A program made the position numbers and the translations under genes. DNA of 64,000 nucleotides. It comes from JBLNDJ01 sp050261515. GTDB taxonomy: Bacteria; Acidobacteriota; Terriglobia; Bryobacterales; Bryobacteraceae. Under the pieces are notes generated by a model. It did no database searches, was not told the origin of the DNA, and saw nothing but the letters and a program-made list of their open reading frames with translations. This document shows, piece after piece, positions 45,465 through 54,117 of this stretch (positions are counted from its first letter, which is position 1; each line of letters opens with the position of its first letter). The stretch is taken from contig JBLNDJ010000050.1 in assembly GCA_050261515.1 (NCBI GenBank), positions 41,829-105,828 of the forward strand. Reading direction: 5' to 3'.

Positions 45465-47429
45465 ATGGAAGGCCTGATGCGCCGTTTGTTTCTGCGCGGG
45501 GAAGACATGTCGCTGAAGACGCGCCTGCGTCTTTTCGTCGTGCTCCTGATGTCCTCCATGGTGACCGCGCTCTCGCTGGTCCACCTTTACACGCTCGGCC
45601 GCAACGGCTTTGAAGACGCGCTCCAGCGCGCGCAGATGACCGCGCAGGACGTCAACAGCGCCGTCATCCAGCGCCTCAAGGAAGACCTGCCCGGCCTGCC
45701 CCCCGAGCAGCGTCGCGATACCCGCGCCTGGGCCAAGGCGCTCGAGAACGACGAGGCTCTCACCACCTTCCTCCAGTCCGCCGCGTCGAACTCAACCAAG
45801 GCGATCGTCGAAATCTACGTCGCCGACGCCTCCGGCCGCATCATCGCCGATTCGCTCGCGCCCCTGCGCGTGGGCGAACAGGAGCCGAAGCTCCTCGACT
45901 TCGAAACCTGGGCCAAGAAGAGCCCCTGGCGCAAACTCTCGGAAATCTTCTACGAGCGGCGCGACTACGGCGTCCGCCTCCCGATCGGCGAAAAGGGCCA
46001 GAAAACGCCGATCTTCAATATCCAGGTCGTGCTCTCCTCGGTGCTGCTGCGCGAAGTGCTGCTGCCCCAGGTCCGCACCATCGCGCTCATCTTCCTGGGC
46101 GCGCTGCTGCTGTCGATGGTGCTCGCGGTCGCGGTCTCGAACCTCGTGCTCAGGCCGCTCGACACCATCAGCCAGGCGATTGATCGCATCAGCCGCGGCG
46201 AACTCGCCAAACCCGCGCCCATCCCGGACGGAGCCACCAAGGAATTCGCCGCCGTGCAGTCGAAGCTTACGTTGCTCGGCCAGCAATACCACGGCGCGCG
46301 TCAGGATGCGCTTCAGCTCCGCAGCAACGTCGAGCAGTTGCTCGAGCGCCTCGAGGAAGTCGTGCTCCTGTTCGACCGCGAGGACCGCCTCGTCATGGCC
46401 GGCCGCGCCGCCGAACGCATCCTCGGCCGCGGGCGCTGGGAAATCATGGGCCGCACGCTCACGGAGCTGTTCCCGCCCACCTCCGGGCTCGGCGCCGCCG
46501 TGCGCAACGCCATCGAACTTCGCCAGATGCTCAAGGACCTCCCGCTCACGCTCGAAGGCGATGGCGCCGGCGCCACGCGCGTGCTGGTCAGCGTCGAAAT
46601 GCTCGAAGCGTTTCCGGACCACCAGCGCATCGGCACGCTCATTACGCTGCGCGACGCCGAAACGCGCCGCCAGCTTCAGTCGCAGCTTGACGTCTCAGCG
46701 CGCCTCGCCGCCATCAGCCGCCTCACGGGCGGTGTCGCGCACGAGATCAAGAACCCGCTCCAGGCCATCACCGTACATCTCGAAGTTCTCAAATCGAAGC
46801 TCGCCGATCAGTACGATTACGTCGGCGCCGAAATCGAAACCATTGCGCGCGAGATCCTGCGCCTCGATCGCGTCGTGAAGACCTTCCTCGACTTCACGCG
46901 TCCCGTCGATCTCAAGATGCGCGACATCGAGATGGTGCCGCTCGCGCGCGACGTGGTTTCGCTCGTCGGCCCCTCGGCCGCGCGCCAGAATGTGACCATC
47001 GAGCTCGACGCCGGACCGAGCGAAGACCTCATCATGCACGGCGACCCCGACCTGCTCCAGCAGGCCATCCTCAACGTGGTTGTCAACGGCGTCGAAGCGA
47101 TGAAGAACGGGGGACGCCTGCGCATCCAGCTACGCCGCGAAGGCGACGAATGCTGCGTGAATATCTCCGACCAGGGCGTCGGAATTCCCCCGGAAGTCCG
47201 GGAAAAAATCTTCAACCTGTACTTCAGCACGAAGGGGAAAGGGTCCGGCATCGGTCTGGCCATGACGTTCCGCGTCGTGCAACTGCATAATGGTACTATC
47301 GATTTCACAACCGGGTCGGGACAAGGGACAACGTTTCGGTTGCGGCTCCCCGCGATTCGTAGAGAGTCGTACCGCGGAGTCCGCTCCGCGTCTGAGGGCA
47401 GGAATTTGGAACGGGATCGTATCCGGTAG
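45465..47429 (+). CDS. NtrB/AtoS-type membrane sensor histidine kinase
   Basis: A 654-residue kinase with helix 1 (about 23-43), an extracytoplasmic sensor domain, helix 2 (about 205-228), HAMP, a PAS-like domain (about 285-400), HisKA with LTGGVAHEIKNP (His near 426) and HATPase (GSGIGLAMTFRVV). It is the cognate kinase of the sigma54 regulator just upstream. The start may instead be ATG 45507 (MSLKTRLRLF), which has GGGGAAG nearby. A lipoprotein-like gene follows after two bases. Confidence 0.92.
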   Translation: MEGLMRRLFLRGEDMSLKTRLRLFVVLLMSSMVTALSLVHLYTLGRNGFEDALQRAQMTAQDVNSAVIQRLKEDLPGLPPEQRRDTRAWAKALENDEALTTFLQSAASNSTKAIVEIYVADASGRIIADSLAPLRVGEQEPKLLDFETWAKKSPWRKLSEIFYERRDYGVRLPIGEKGQKTPIFNIQVVLSSVLLREVLLPQVRTIALIFLGALLLSMVLAVAVSNLVLRPLDTISQAIDRISRGELAKPAPIPDGATKEFAAVQSKLTLLGQQYHGARQDALQLRSNVEQLLERLEEVVLLFDREDRLVMAGRAAERILGRGRWEIMGRTLTELFPPTSGLGAAVRNAIELRQMLKDLPLTLEGDGAGATRVLVSVEMLEAFPDHQRIGTLITLRDAETRRQLQSQLDVSARLAAISRLTGGVAHEIKNPLQAITVHLEVLKSKLADQYDYVGAEIETIAREILRLDRVVKTFLDFTRPVDLKMRDIEMVPLARDVVSLVGPSAARQNVTIELDAGPSEDLIMHGDPDLLQQAILNVVVNGVEAMKNGGRLRIQLRREGDECCVNISDQGVGIPPEVREKIFNLYFSTKGKGSGIGLAMTFRVVQLHNGTIDFTTGSGQGTTFRLRLPAIRRESYRGVRSASEGRNLERDRIR

Positions 47430-47431
47430 AG

Positions 47432-48070
47432 ATGACAGCGCACAGGCCATTTGTATTGACCGTGGTGTTGGCGGCGGCGATGGTTGCCCCGTCCTGCCGG
47501 CTGTTCCGTAAGACGCCGAAAGCAGCCGCGCCGATCCCGCCGCCGATCTCCGCTCCTTCGAAACCCGCCGCGCACAAACCCGCGCCCAAGCCGAAGGAAG
47601 TGCCCGCGCCGCCTCAGGTTCCGCCGCAAGAGGCCGACCTGACCAGGCAGTTTCCGTCGGAGCCCGCGGCCGAAAAGCTGCCGCCGCGTCCGCGCGAACG
47701 CCGGCGCCCCGCGCGCGGGCAGACGGAAACGGCCGGCCAAACGCCGTCCTCCACGCAGCCCCCGGCCCAGCCCGAGCCGCCCGAGGACACCACCGCCGAA
47801 GCCGACGTTCCAGAGCTCGAGCAAATCCTCACGCCGCAGCAGCGCCAGGCCTACATCGAAGAGATCGACAACAACGTCGGGCGCGCGCAGAAGACCGTCG
47901 AAATGCTACAGGGCCGGCGCCTCAATGGTGACCAGAAAATCTACCTGGAGCGTGTGCGCGCTTTCATCGAACAAGCCAGGGAAGCCCGCAAGTCGGATTT
48001 GTTCCGTGCAAAGAACCTCTCGGAGCGCGCCAGCGTTCTGGCCGAGGATCTGATGCGAAGCGTGCAGTAA
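47432..48070 (+). CDS. Pro-rich putative lipoprotein in the two-component operon
   Basis: A 212-residue protein with a hydrophobic leader ending MVAPSC, a weak lipobox that may anchor Cys 22 to lipid. Residues about 30-130 are Pro/Ala/Lys/Arg-rich, and the C-terminal 75 residues form a helical domain (QQRQAYIEEIDNNVGRAQKTV). It is two bases downstream of the sensor kinase, so it probably works in the same envelope-related response. No family is recognised. Confidence 0.75.
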   Translation: MTAHRPFVLTVVLAAAMVAPSCRLFRKTPKAAAPIPPPISAPSKPAAHKPAPKPKEVPAPPQVPPQEADLTRQFPSEPAAEKLPPRPRERRRPARGQTETAGQTPSSTQPPAQPEPPEDTTAEADVPELEQILTPQQRQAYIEEIDNNVGRAQKTVEMLQGRRLNGDQKIYLERVRAFIEQAREARKSDLFRAKNLSERASVLAEDLMRSVQ

Positions 48071-48101
48071 ACCCGCTCGCCGGAGGCGCGACCCCCAAAT
48101 G

Positions 48102-48131
48102 AAAAACCCGGGACCCCTTTCGAGGTCCGGG
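48102..48131 (-). terminator. intrinsic terminator of the OmpA-family gene
   Basis: On the minus strand CCCGGACC (48131-48124) pairs with GGTCCCGGG (48115-48107) with one bulged G and an 8-nt loop, followed by TTTTT (48106-48102). This is a classic Rho-independent terminator 26 bases after the OmpA stop. It could also end the convergent operon. Confidence 0.8.
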
Positions 48132-48156
48132 CCAGGTACATGCAGGATGAATCGGC

Positions 48157-48993
48157 TTAACGAGGCGATGGCGCGGCAGGCACTTCCTGCGTTTGGGGCG
48201 CCGGCGCCGGCGCAGCGGGCTGGCTCATCTGCTGCGACTGCGGTGAGCCGGAACTGGCCGAAAGCGTCGTCTCGGGTGTGAATACGTTGACATTCACGCG
48301 GCGCATTTCTTTCCGCGTCATTTTCTGGCCGCTCTGCTCGGCGACGGACGGCGTCTCCGCGCCCAGGCCAATCTGGTGGATGCGGCGCAGCGGGATGCCC
48401 TTGTCCACCAGGTACCGCGTGACGGCGTCCGCGCGACGGCGGCTCAGCGCAAGGTTGTAATCCTTCGGACCTGTGGGGTCCGTGTAGCCTTCAATTTCGA
48501 TGATGTAGCGGTCCATACCCTGGGCCGATTGCGCAACCTGATCGAGCTTCGCCTGGCCGTCTTTCGTCAGAACAGCCTTGTCGAAGCCGAACAGGACGCC
48601 TTCGCTGGTCACCAGTTTGTACTTGTCGATGTTTTCGACGACACGCTGCACGTCACCCACCTTCGAGTTCGCCTGCTGGGCGAGATCGGTGGCGTTCCTG
48701 GCTGCATCGGCAGCTTGCCCGGCTCGCTGGTCCGCGGCCTGGGCGGCTCGCGCCGCGTCGTTGGCCTTGTTTTCGGCCCCCATCGCGCGCTCTTCGACCC
48801 GCGAGACATCCTTCTGTTCCTTTGCCTCGAGATTGGCAAGTGCCTCGGTATGCTTCTTGTCGACTTCGCTCACCCGCTGGTCCACCGCGCCGGCCTGCTG
48901 GCGAGCGTACTTCTTCGTGGCACAGCCTGGGGTGGCGAGGGCGACGATCAATAAAAAACCACTGGTAGCGACCAAAGTCTTCGACGTGGTCAT
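48157..48993 (-). CDS. OmpA-family peptidoglycan-binding lipoprotein
   Basis: A 278-residue envelope protein. A lipoprotein leader ends at ATPGC, then a long Ala-rich coiled coil (about 35-125) with heptad-like AADQRAGQAADAARN, then an OmpA_C domain (about 140-240) with VLFGFDKAVLTKDG, IIEIEGYTDPTGPKDYN, LSRRRADAVTRYLVDKG, and finally an Ala/Pro/Gln tail. It tethers the outer membrane to peptidoglycan. ATG 48993 is preceded by GGGAGGG at a good distance, and a strong terminator follows the gene. Confidence 0.92.
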   Translation of the reverse strand: MTTSKTLVATSGFLLIVALATPGCATKKYARQQAGAVDQRVSEVDKKHTEALANLEAKEQKDVSRVEERAMGAENKANDAARAAQAADQRAGQAADAARNATDLAQQANSKVGDVQRVVENIDKYKLVTSEGVLFGFDKAVLTKDGQAKLDQVAQSAQGMDRYIIEIEGYTDPTGPKDYNLALSRRRADAVTRYLVDKGIPLRRIHQIGLGAETPSVAEQSGQKMTRKEMRRVNVNVFTPETTLSASSGSPQSQQMSQPAAPAPAPQTQEVPAAPSPR

Positions 48994-49136
48994 CTTAACC
49001 CTCCCGCCGCATATGAGGCACTTAGAGGGCCATTCTCGAAAACGTTTGTAGCTTACTGATCGGCAACAGAGAAGTCTAATGCTGACAATCCGCGAGCAGT
49101 AAAAAATGCGTCTGATTCGGAGAGGGGAGGTAAAAA

Positions 49137-49994
49137 TTAGCCATCGGATCTGAAATACACATGGTAGTTCGGGCGGTCGCGCGCGCCCCAGAGGTACTTA
49201 TAGGGCTCATTTCCGCGAAGAAAGTCGGCTTCCGCCAGCCCGCACTCCGCCGAGTGTTCGAGCGCGAAGTCCAGCAGCCGCGTGCCGGGGCTGCGCGCGC
49301 TCAACTCCGGATCGAAGCCGCTGAGATACAGATAGACGCGCTTGCGCGCCGCGAAGGCGTACAGCACTGCCCGAAGTGCACCCTCGTAGCGGAGGCCGTA
49401 CAGGCGCAGCCAGCCGCGCGCGGCGAACGCGGCCGCGGCCAGGCGATGAAAGTCGCGCACGCGCGCATCGGCGAGCACGCCGGGGCTGCTCCGCTTCTCC
49501 CACTCGGCCGTGTGCAGGCGGAACAGCGCTTCAAGGTACTCACTGTGCCGCGGGCCGCGCTCGATTTCATAGCTCGCGTCGGCTAAGCGCTTTCTGTGCC
49601 GGCGCGCCGGGAGCGGGACGGTGGGGCAGACCGAACACACGGATGCTTCCGCCCCGCAAGCCGCGAGCGGCGAGTGCTGGGGCACCTCGAGCAGGTCGCA
49701 CCGGGCGCCGCGCAGGCGCTCGACGATTGCGGCCGCCGCGGCGTCCGACTCCGCAAGGATGTCCTGGTAATCGCTGATGCCCGCGCCGAGGAAACGGCGT
49801 ACGCCGTCTTCTTCATAGAGAGGCGCGAGTCCCGTGAGGCGGCCGCGTTCGCGCACTTCGACGAGCGCGAGATGGCCGGGCCCGAACACGCTCCACCACG
49901 GTATGAGCCACTCCGGACTCTGGAACGGGGTAGCCCCGGGGCAGCGGTCCCACAGCGCGGACCATTCGAGCCGCAATGCTTCAAGCTGATTCAT
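49137..49994 (-). CDS. GNAT-fold protein of the CelD/BcsL/FemAB type
   Basis: A 285-residue protein with an N-terminal LEWSALWDRCPGATPFQSPEWLIPWW and C-terminal LSGFDPELSARSPGTRLLDFAL, the signature of the Acetyltransf_6 (BioF2-like/CelD) family found in exopolysaccharide clusters. These transfer acyl or aminoacyl groups. Its ATG overlaps the stop of the glycosyltransferase gene (ATGA). It is the last gene of the seven-gene minus-strand cluster. Confidence 0.83.
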   Translation of the reverse strand: MNQLEALRLEWSALWDRCPGATPFQSPEWLIPWWSVFGPGHLALVEVRERGRLTGLAPLYEEDGVRRFLGAGISDYQDILAESDAAAAAIVERLRGARCDLLEVPQHSPLAACGAEASVCSVCPTVPLPARRHRKRLADASYEIERGPRHSEYLEALFRLHTAEWEKRSSPGVLADARVRDFHRLAAAAFAARGWLRLYGLRYEGALRAVLYAFAARKRVYLYLSGFDPELSARSPGTRLLDFALEHSAECGLAEADFLRGNEPYKYLWGARDRPNYHVYFRSDG

Positions 49995-51040
49995 GAGGCC
50001 ACGCGGAACCACTCCTGCGAGAGCTGGCGGTAAAGCGCAAAGTAGCGCTCCACCATGCCTGCGGCTGAGAAGCGGCGGCGGGCAGCCGCGCGGCACTCCT
50101 CCGGATCGATGCGCCCGGCGGCGCGGATGGCGAAGGCCATTTCGCCCGGTGTGCGCACCAGGAAGCCGGTCCTCTCGTGCTCGACGATCTCGGCCAGCGC
50201 GCCCGCGGGGTAGGCGATCACAGGCGTGCCGCAGGCGAGGGCCTCCATTGCCACCAGCGAGCTGGTCTCGGGCGCCTGGCTCGCGAGCAGCACGCATCCC
50301 GCCGCTGCCATCAGCCGCCGCTTGCGCTGGAATCCCACCGGTCCGGCCAGCCGCACGGTGTCGGAGAGCCGCGGCAGGATCTGCTCGCGGAAATACCGCT
50401 CGTGCTCGGGGAAGCGGTACACCTCGCCCGCGATGACGAGCGGGATTCCCGCCAGTTCGGCCGCCGTGGCGGCGATGTGCGTGCCTTTTTCGGGCGCGAT
50501 CCTGCCGAGCGCGAGCGCGAAGTCGCGCCGTGGCACGCCCGCGTTGAACAACGCCACGGGCACTCCGTTTGCGATGGTCTCGACCCCCGGGAGCCGGTCC
50601 TCCCACTGCGCCCGCTGGGTTTCGGAAACGCAATTGAAATACACTCCCGCGCGCGCCGCCCCAAACGCGCGCGGGCTGTACCATTGGCGGGGAACGTGCA
50701 GCGTGACCAGCACGGGGACGCCGGGGGGCGGCATGTAGGCGTGGAAGTCCTGGCCGTGCATGTGGACCAGGCCGGGTTGGTGGCGCCGGACCGCCTCGCG
50801 GACCGCCTCCAGATGCCGCGCCTCGGCGCGCACCAGCGCGGCCTTGTCGAAAATGCCCTCGGGTTGCGGCACCGCCACCAGCGTGCCGGCCACCCGCGAG
50901 CCTTCCGCGGCGATTACGATCGAGCGATGCCCGGCGCGCACCAGCGCCTCATCGAGCATCCCGAGCACCTGCTCGGCCCCGCCCGACGCATCCGGCCGGA
51001 CGGGCGCAAGCGGATACGCGACGCTGAGGACTGTAAACAC
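49991..51040 (-). CDS. glycosyltransferase family 4-type protein
   Basis: A 349-residue GT-B enzyme: N-terminal YPLAPVRPDASGGAEQVL (glycine-rich acceptor loop), LGRIAPEKGTHIA, and the nucleotide-sugar site ETSSLVAMEALACGTPVIAYPAGALAEIVEHERTGFLV with its EX7E-like pattern. It adds a sugar to a growing glycan in the cytoplasm. The start is GTG 51040, overlapping the PIG-L stop by one base (TAGTG); its stop overlaps the GNAT gene start. Confidence 0.9.
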   Translation of the reverse strand: MFTVLSVAYPLAPVRPDASGGAEQVLGMLDEALVRAGHRSIVIAAEGSRVAGTLVAVPQPEGIFDKAALVRAEARHLEAVREAVRRHQPGLVHMHGQDFHAYMPPPGVPVLVTLHVPRQWYSPRAFGAARAGVYFNCVSETQRAQWEDRLPGVETIANGVPVALFNAGVPRRDFALALGRIAPEKGTHIAATAAELAGIPLVIAGEVYRFPEHERYFREQILPRLSDTVRLAGPVGFQRKRRLMAAAGCVLLASQAPETSSLVAMEALACGTPVIAYPAGALAEIVEHERTGFLVRTPGEMAFAIRAAGRIDPEECRAAARRRFSAAGMVERYFALYRQLSQEWFRVAS

Positions 51041-51780
51041 TAAAGCCTCGCCAGCGCGGCGCGCGCCTTTTCGAGCCAGCACCAGCTCGAAATCCCCCAA
51101 GGGAAAGTATCGTAGTAGATGCAGCCGGCCCGCGGAGGGTGGCAGAAATTGTAGTCCGGGGCGGGGCGGGAGCGTTCGACGGCGGTCCCGAACGCCCGCA
51201 GGGTCTCGCGCTGCGTTCGGAAGCAGTCGAGCATGCGGCGCTTGGCCTCGCTCTGGGCCGGCGTGAGTTCGATCGTCTCGACCGGGCACCCGTCATAGGG
51301 CAGGAACTCGCAAACTGCCATCGATCCGCCGCGGCAGTGGTACAAGGCGTACTCGCGGATCGCCGGGGCGCGCCCGACCAGGCGGCAGGCCGCGTGCACC
51401 GCGAACGCCGTCGCGTCGTGATCCGGGTGGCCGCCTTCGTAGGGCGGCGCATAGACGGTGTCCGGACGCAGCTCGCGAAGCAGATCGGCGATGCGGAGCG
51501 CGAGCCCGGCGAGATCGTGGGAAGCCTCCTGGTCGCCCACGCCGAGCGAGCGCGTGCGCTCCGGACCGATGCCCGCCACATCGAGCGCGGCCAGCAGCTC
51601 GCGGCGGCGCGCGCCGGCGTACTGCTCGCGAGTGCGGAAGCCGTGGGCGCGGGCGTCCGTCATGTCGCGCGGCGCGCCTTCGGTGACGTGGACGATCCAC
51701 GGGTCGTGAAGCGCGGCCAGGCGCGCGCCCATGCCGATGGTTTCGTCGTCGGGATGCGGGGCGAAAACGAGGTCACCCAT
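51040..51780 (-). CDS. PIG-L/LmbE-family deacetylase
   Basis: A 246-residue metal-dependent deacetylase. The motif FAPHPDDETIGMG at the N terminus and GGHPDHDATAF near 135 carry the zinc ligands and catalytic Asp. PIG-L enzymes remove N-acetyl groups from GlcNAc-containing glycolipids or thiols. Its start overlaps the end of the glycosidase-like gene by eight bases; the glycosyltransferase start overlaps its stop. Confidence 0.92.
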   Translation of the reverse strand: MGDLVFAPHPDDETIGMGARLAALHDPWIVHVTEGAPRDMTDARAHGFRTREQYAGARRRELLAALDVAGIGPERTRSLGVGDQEASHDLAGLALRIADLLRELRPDTVYAPPYEGGHPDHDATAFAVHAACRLVGRAPAIREYALYHCRGGSMAVCEFLPYDGCPVETIELTPAQSEAKRRMLDCFRTQRETLRAFGTAVERSRPAPDYNFCHPPRAGCIYYDTFPWGISSWCWLEKARAALARL

Positions 51781-52657
51781 AGCGGCGCGTCATCTTCGCG
51801 CAGAAGTCGGCGAACTCGGCGATGTCGCGCGGGGGGCTGGTGTGGTCCGGCCGTATGCCGCAGTGTTCCGGCGTGAAGCAGAAGGTAAGCGTGACGTCGA
51901 AGCCTTCGAGCGCCTTCATCTGGCGGTCGAACCAGCTCGCTGCGCCCGGGCGGAAGCTGTCGGCCCAGCTCAGGCCCGTCCGCAGCCGCGTCACGCCGAG
52001 GTCGCGCAGCCAGCGGGCGGCGGCCTCCAGGCGCGGGTCCTCGAAATGGAACCATTGGCAGATGCCGAGCGCAGGCGCGTACTGGCGGAAGAGGGTGAGC
52101 GCGCGCTTGGGCGAGCCGTCTTCGCGGAGCAGGCCCATATAGAAGTGCCGGTAGTAGGCGGAGCCCTCGGCTTCGCGGTGGCGTGTGGTGGCGGGCCAGG
52201 CGCGCGGAAGATCGTACAAGCTGTACCAGTGGATGCGCGGCGCGCGGCCGATGAGCAGCCGGGCCGTGCAGCCCAAGCCGAACTCCTGCACCTCCTCGGC
52301 TCCGAACGACGACACACCGGCTTCCGACACCCAGACCGGCAGCGCGGTCACGGATTGGATTTCCGCCAGCCGCTCGGGCCACTCGTGTATGCTCCAGTGG
52401 TTCCAGTCGAGCGGGAAGCCGTGCACCGCGACGGCGTTGACGGTATCGAGAACGCCTTGCCGCTCCATGTTCCGGATGAAGTCGGGATCGACCGGCGAGA
52501 TGCCGCCGAGCACGCGCGCCGGCCCCGTCTTTTCGGCCTTCACGGCGGCGGCCGCCAGCTTCACCATCTCCGCGTAGGTGCGCCACTCGCGGTCGATCTC
52601 GAAATCCCAGTGCGACAGGTTGTTGGGCTCGTTCCAGAACATGACGGCTTCGATCAC
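51773..52657 (-). CDS. glycoside-hydrolase-like protein (clan A type)
   Basis: A 294-residue protein with an early FWNEPNNLSHWDF (acid/base Asn-Glu-Pro) and ALPVWVSEAGVSSFG (probable nucleophile Glu near 145), typical of a GH39/GH5-like TIM barrel, without a signal peptide. In this cluster it may trim or remodel a cytoplasmic glycan, or serve a non-hydrolytic role. The start is GTG 52657, overlapping the methyltransferase stop (GTGA); the in-frame ATG at 52693 lies inside that gene. Confidence 0.8.
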   Translation of the reverse strand: MIEAVMFWNEPNNLSHWDFEIDREWRTYAEMVKLAAAAVKAEKTGPARVLGGISPVDPDFIRNMERQGVLDTVNAVAVHGFPLDWNHWSIHEWPERLAEIQSVTALPVWVSEAGVSSFGAEEVQEFGLGCTARLLIGRAPRIHWYSLYDLPRAWPATTRHREAEGSAYYRHFYMGLLREDGSPKRALTLFRQYAPALGICQWFHFEDPRLEAAARWLRDLGVTRLRTGLSWADSFRPGAASWFDRQMKALEGFDVTLTFCFTPEHCGIRPDHTSPPRDIAEFADFCAKMTRRYG

Positions 52658-53385
52658 TCGTACCTCTCTTCCGGCGGCGCGCCGCGCCGGCACAGGAAAA
52701 CTTCCTCTTCGGGATGCTCGAGAATCTCAAAGCCCGCGCTGCGCAGCATGGCTTCGGCGCAGGCGCGGTTCGGAATCCACCAGTTGGTCGGGTCGTTCGA
52801 GTATTTGTGCTCGACGAAGTGCATCTTGGGATAACCGGGCTCGTCGAAGTGGTCGCGCGATGAAAACGGATAGTCGGCGGCGACGTGGCCTTCCTCGGGC
52901 GAGCCGCGCAGCATGGACTGAAACACCAGCAGGTCCCCGACGGCGTGCGCGTGCAGGCGGTCGAGCGCCAGCAGCGGGTACCTGAGATGGTACAAGACGC
53001 CGAGAAAGAGCACGATGTCGAAGCGCTCGCCCAACTCGGCGACGTCATAGACCGAGAGCTTGCGGAATTCGATGTCGAAGCCGCGCACCTCGGAGGCGAA
53101 GCGCGCCTGCGCCAGGTAGCGATCGTCGTAGTCGATGCCGACGACGCGGCCGGCGCCGCGGCGCTTCATTTCGACCGAATAGTAGCCTGCGTTGCAGCCG
53201 ACGTCGAGCACGGATTTGCCGCCCAGGTCGTTCGGGATCGAGTGCGCGAAGGCGCGCCACTTCACGGCGGGGTAGTCGCCGAGAAAGTGGTGTGGCGCGG
53301 TCTGGACGCCGTCGAGATCGATGTTGTGGAACCACTCTCCAAGCTCGCGCACGCGGCGCCGGATCTCGCCGGGTGGGAGGTTCAT
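52654..53385 (-). CDS. SAM-dependent methyltransferase of a glycan cluster (Rta_06860-like)
   Basis: A 243-residue class I methyltransferase with SVLDVGCNAGYYSVEMKRRGA (SAM motif I), GIDYDDRYLAQA and FLGVLYHLRYPLLAL, plus a distinctive C-terminus with FVEHKYSNDPTNWWIPN. From memory it resembles the family catalogued as TIGR04290 (Rta_06860), found with glycosyltransferase and PIG-L genes. ATG 53385 overlaps the nucleotidyltransferase stop (ATGA). Confidence 0.88.
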   Translation of the reverse strand: MNLPPGEIRRRVRELGEWFHNIDLDGVQTAPHHFLGDYPAVKWRAFAHSIPNDLGGKSVLDVGCNAGYYSVEMKRRGAGRVVGIDYDDRYLAQARFASEVRGFDIEFRKLSVYDVAELGERFDIVLFLGVLYHLRYPLLALDRLHAHAVGDLLVFQSMLRGSPEEGHVAADYPFSSRDHFDEPGYPKMHFVEHKYSNDPTNWWIPNRACAEAMLRSAGFEILEHPEEEVFLCRRGAPPEERYE

Positions 53386-54116
53386 ACCCGTGAGGCCTTT
53401 CCGGCGGCCGCCCTTTCGCCGCCGAGCAGATTGAGAGCTTCGCGGTAGCCCTCGAACGTGCCCACGTCCATGTACGAGGTTCCGGCCCGCACGCCGGCTG
53501 CCTGGCCGCCGCGCCCCAGCCACGCGTTGACGAGCGTGCCGATGTACTCGTCGGCCATGCCGCGCTCGCGCCACAGCGCTTCGAGCTCGGCAAACACGCG
53601 GCCGGGCATCTTGAACGCACCCCAGATCCAGTTCGACGCGGCGCCGGGAGTCTTAACCTGAATCTCGCGGACGCGGCCCCCGGGGCTGGTCACGACGGCG
53701 TCGAACAGTTCGGGGCGCTCGACGGGGAACAGCAGAAACGAGAACATGTCGTCGGGCAGCTCGCCGAGCGCGTCTTCGGGATACCAGATCGTATCGGGCA
53801 GGCCGACGATGACCGGCTGCGCGCGGTCGATCACGGGTAGCGCGCGGAAAACGGCATCGCACAGTCCGGTGGGCTTCGGCTGCACCGTGTAGCAAACGCT
53901 CGCGCCGCCGATCGCTCCGCCGAAGTATTCGAGGATGTCGGACTTGCCGGGCGCGATGACGAAACAGATCTTCGTCGCGCCGCCCAGCATCATGCGGTCG
54001 ATCAGGTGTTCGGCGACCGCGCGCGGGCGCTCGATACCCGCCGGGAGCAGCTCTTTCGAGAATGCCAGCGGCTGGATGCGGCTGCCTCGCCCCGCGGCAG
54101 GAACGATTCCCCACAT
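53382..54116 (-). CDS. sugar-nucleotide-type nucleotidyltransferase
   Basis: A 244-residue protein with the nucleotidyltransferase loop GIVPAAGRGSRIQPL and the SKELLPAG motif, PTGLCDAVFRAL and VGLPDTIWYPEDAL, resembling glucose-1-phosphate thymidylyl/uridylyltransferases (shorter than RmlA, about 290). It would activate a sugar phosphate for the glycosyltransferases here. ATG 54116 lies one base after the stop of the CgeB-like gene; the 3' end overlaps the methyltransferase start. Confidence 0.88.
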   Translation of the reverse strand: MWGIVPAAGRGSRIQPLAFSKELLPAGIERPRAVAEHLIDRMMLGGATKICFVIAPGKSDILEYFGGAIGGASVCYTVQPKPTGLCDAVFRALPVIDRAQPVIVGLPDTIWYPEDALGELPDDMFSFLLFPVERPELFDAVVTSPGGRVREIQVKTPGAASNWIWGAFKMPGRVFAELEALWRERGMADEYIGTLVNAWLGRGGQAAGVRAGTSYMDVGTFEGYREALNLLGGERAAAGKASRV

Positions 54117-54117
54117 G